Shown here piece after piece: positions 6,214 through 7,204 of a stretch of 7,204 nucleotides of DNA (the first letter of the stretch is position 1; every line of letters begins with the position of its first letter). A model generated the notes under the pieces. It did not search any database and was not told where the DNA came from. It was given only the letters and a program-made list of their open reading frames with translations. The position numbers and the translations under genes were made by a program. The stretch covers positions 1-7,204 of the forward strand of contig PIVW01000305.1 in the NCBI GenBank assembly GCA_003353825.1, in the 5' to 3' direction. The stretch comes from Chloroflexota bacterium. GTDB lineage: Bacteria > Chloroflexota > Anaerolineae > J102.

Positions 6214-6268
6214 GTAGGGGCACGGTCTTGCACCTGCCCGACGGGCGACCGCAAGGGTGCGCCCCTAC
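6214..6268. repeat. 55-bp fold-back (palindromic) repeat element
   Basis: The element begins with GTAGGGGC (6214-6221) and ends with GCCCCTAC (6261-6268). Further in, CTTGC pairs with GCAAG, and at the centre GCCCG pairs with CGGGC around one base (A6241). Two 27-base arms thus form a long imperfect cruciform. Elements with GTAGGGGC ends and a GC-rich core occur as dispersed repeats in many bacterial genomes, including Chloroflexota and Cyanobacteria, as I recall; copy number here cannot be judged. It contains no ORF, so it would be a REP- or MITE-like unit. There is no T-run, so a terminator role is unlikely. Confidence 0.7.
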
Positions 6269-6363
6269 TTATTGAGAAGACACGCTAAATCTGTATACCA
6301 ACAAGTGTTGCTCCGCCCTTTTGGCTGTGCTATGCTCAGATCGGCGTTTGATACCGCCATCCG

Positions 6364-6369
6364 TATAAT
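6364..6369 (+). promoter_or_regulatory. Consensus -10 hexamer before the dprA-like gene
   Basis: TATAAT is a perfect -10 hexamer 40 bases before the ATG at 6410. No good -35 lies 16-18 bases upstream (TCGGCG at the 17-base spacing), and there is no TGn extension. It may need an activator or may be a chance match. Confidence 0.35.
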
Positions 6370-6409
6370 CATAAGTTCACCATTTCCATTTTAACGAAAG
6401 CTAGATGTC

Positions 6410-7204
6410 ATGGAAGATCCGCCAAACCCAACGCAAGGATATAATCCACTGGAAACCGCCGCCTGGTACTGGCTGGCGTATGATTCCGGCCTGGATTTGC
6501 GCCGTGCAAAGACGATTCTAACCGCTCAGATTTCAACACGCAACCAATCACTACACGAAGTAATGGTGATGGGGGCAACATATTGGAGATCGGCGCTTGA
6601 TGTATCGCCCGAGGAAATAACACTGTTAGAGAAACAGTACCAGGGGCTGGATTCGGTGACAGAAAAATTGGCGGGCTGGCAGCTTGAAGGGATTGGTCTG
6701 CTGCGCTGGAACGAACTCGGTTATCCCCCCACACTTCACTCGCACCTAAGTCCCGAACAGCAGCCAGCCCTACTCAGTTACCGGGGCGAGCCGGGATTAT
6801 TAGATTTACCAGCCATTATGGCTTGTGCAGAAACTTCACCCGATGAAGAGGTCGTCTCCTGGACGGTACAGACTCTTTTTGAACTAGCGGGCGAGGGTGC
6901 GGCGCCACTGGCGGTGGCTCGCGCCGGCCTTGACACGGATATCGTCAAGGCAATGCTACAAGTGGAAGCTCCGTTGTTGCTTGTACTGCCAAGAGGCCTT
7001 GCGGAGTATCAGCCTCCTGACACGCTTCGATCTGCGCTTGAGGCGAGCCGAGTGTTGCTGCTCAGCCCTTTCAATCCCGAGTATTCCCCACCTGCGGGTG
7101 AAGCCAATCCCATGCTACTTCATGCGAGCAGCTTTGCGCAGGCATTGGCGAACGCGCTGTTGCTGATCTCGCCGCCTTATCCGCAGAACCTCACCCCCGA
7201 GCAA
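6410..7204 (+). CDS. Divergent DprA/Smf-like protein, 3' end outside the window
   Basis: The frame from ATG 6410 is open for 265 codons to the last base, so the protein is C-terminally incomplete. Its layout follows DprA (Smf), which loads RecA on incoming single-stranded DNA in transformation. A helical N-terminus (about 15-55) resembles the SAM-like domain. Then come GIGLLRWNELGYPPTL (94-109) and LLSYRGEPGLL (121-131), the lead-in to the Rossmann domain. Within that domain AVARAGLDTDI (168-178) aligns with SGLARGID, LLLVLPRGLAEYQPP (189-203) with the TIAVLGSGLDVIYPPEN strand, and HASSFAQALANALLLI (238-253) with the RNRIISGLSxAVLVVE segment. However, the GSR signature is replaced around MACAETS (137-143), and the RNR arginines are gone. 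It is therefore either a degenerate paralogue or a DprA-like protein with a new role. The start has GAAAG nine bases upstream; an in-frame TAA at 6392 excludes an upstream ATG. Confidence 0.65.
   Translation, partial: MEDPPNPTQGYNPLETAAWYWLAYDSGLDLRRAKTILTAQISTRNQSLHEVMVMGATYWRSALDVSPEEITLLEKQYQGLDSVTEKLAGWQLEGIGLLRWNELGYPPTLHSHLSPEQQPALLSYRGEPGLLDLPAIMACAETSPDEEVVSWTVQTLFELAGEGAAPLAVARAGLDTDIVKAMLQVEAPLLLVLPRGLAEYQPPDTLRSALEASRVLLLSPFNPEYSPPAGEANPMLLHASSFAQALANALLLISPPYPQNLTPEQ

Larger units (their letters stand above)
5853..6409. other. 557-bp non-coding gap between mntA relic and dprA-like gene
   Basis: No convincing gene is seen on either strand. A + strand frame at 6086-6208 starts with ATG and encodes 40 residues, but it has no ribosome site and matches nothing I know. 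Structure seen: an odd palindrome GCCTG-A-CAGGC (5934-5944), a bulged hairpin GGTTAAAC/GTTTACC (6049-6068), a six-base perfect hairpin ATACGG-CCAAA-CCGTAT (6181-6197), and the fold-back repeat at 6214-6268. No tRNA cloverleaf is recognisable. The gap is probably decayed DNA next to the toxin-antitoxin relics. Confidence 0.6.

Noticed and set aside
5853..6409. CRISPR array or tRNA gene in the gap
   Set aside because: No regularly spaced repeats and no cloverleaf with a proper acceptor stem were found; the hairpins present are isolated.
6408..6734. 108-codon - strand ORF antisense to the dprA-like gene
   Set aside because: It is a shadow frame: the + strand frame covers it fully and continues to the window end with family-like sequence.

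Overview
The window looks like ordinary bacterial chromosome of intermediate G+C. No ribosomal or other marker gene fixes the taxon. The mix of decayed toxin-antitoxin genes, a GTAGGGGC-type fold-back repeat and a divergent DprA-like protein would suit a Chloroflexota (Anaerolineae-like) genome, but this is an impression and not a proven assignment.

Layout: on the + strand, an unrecognised 178-residue protein (6-542, possibly cut at its 5' end) is followed by a small cupin (602-925) with a terminator right behind it. A dienelactone-hydrolase-type alpha/beta hydrolase (1005-1946) lies on the - strand and diverges from tex (2125-4257, +). The 178-bp gap between them holds a good - strand promoter overlapped by a perfect dyad. 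From 4283 to 5852 everything is on the - strand, in the order mntA relic, hepT relic, yigZ, antitoxin relic, mazF relic. After a 557-bp non-coding stretch that carries a 55-bp fold-back repeat, a DprA/Smf-like gene starts at 6410 (+) and runs off the end with no stop.

The main discovery is that the region 4283-5852 is a toxin-antitoxin graveyard around an apparently intact yigZ. On one side is a MazF-type pair: its antitoxin of about 76 residues is split by one extra C, and its toxin keeps only its first 14 recognisable residues. On the other side is a HEPN/MNT pair: mntA has a one-base frameshift plus an in-frame stop, and hepT has lost about 60 internal codons, so that the RX4HXY active site now reads QX4HXY. 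Ordinary ORF calling misses or misreports all four. No wholly new system is convincingly present; the relics, the putative operators and the motif-poor DprA-like protein deserve a second look.
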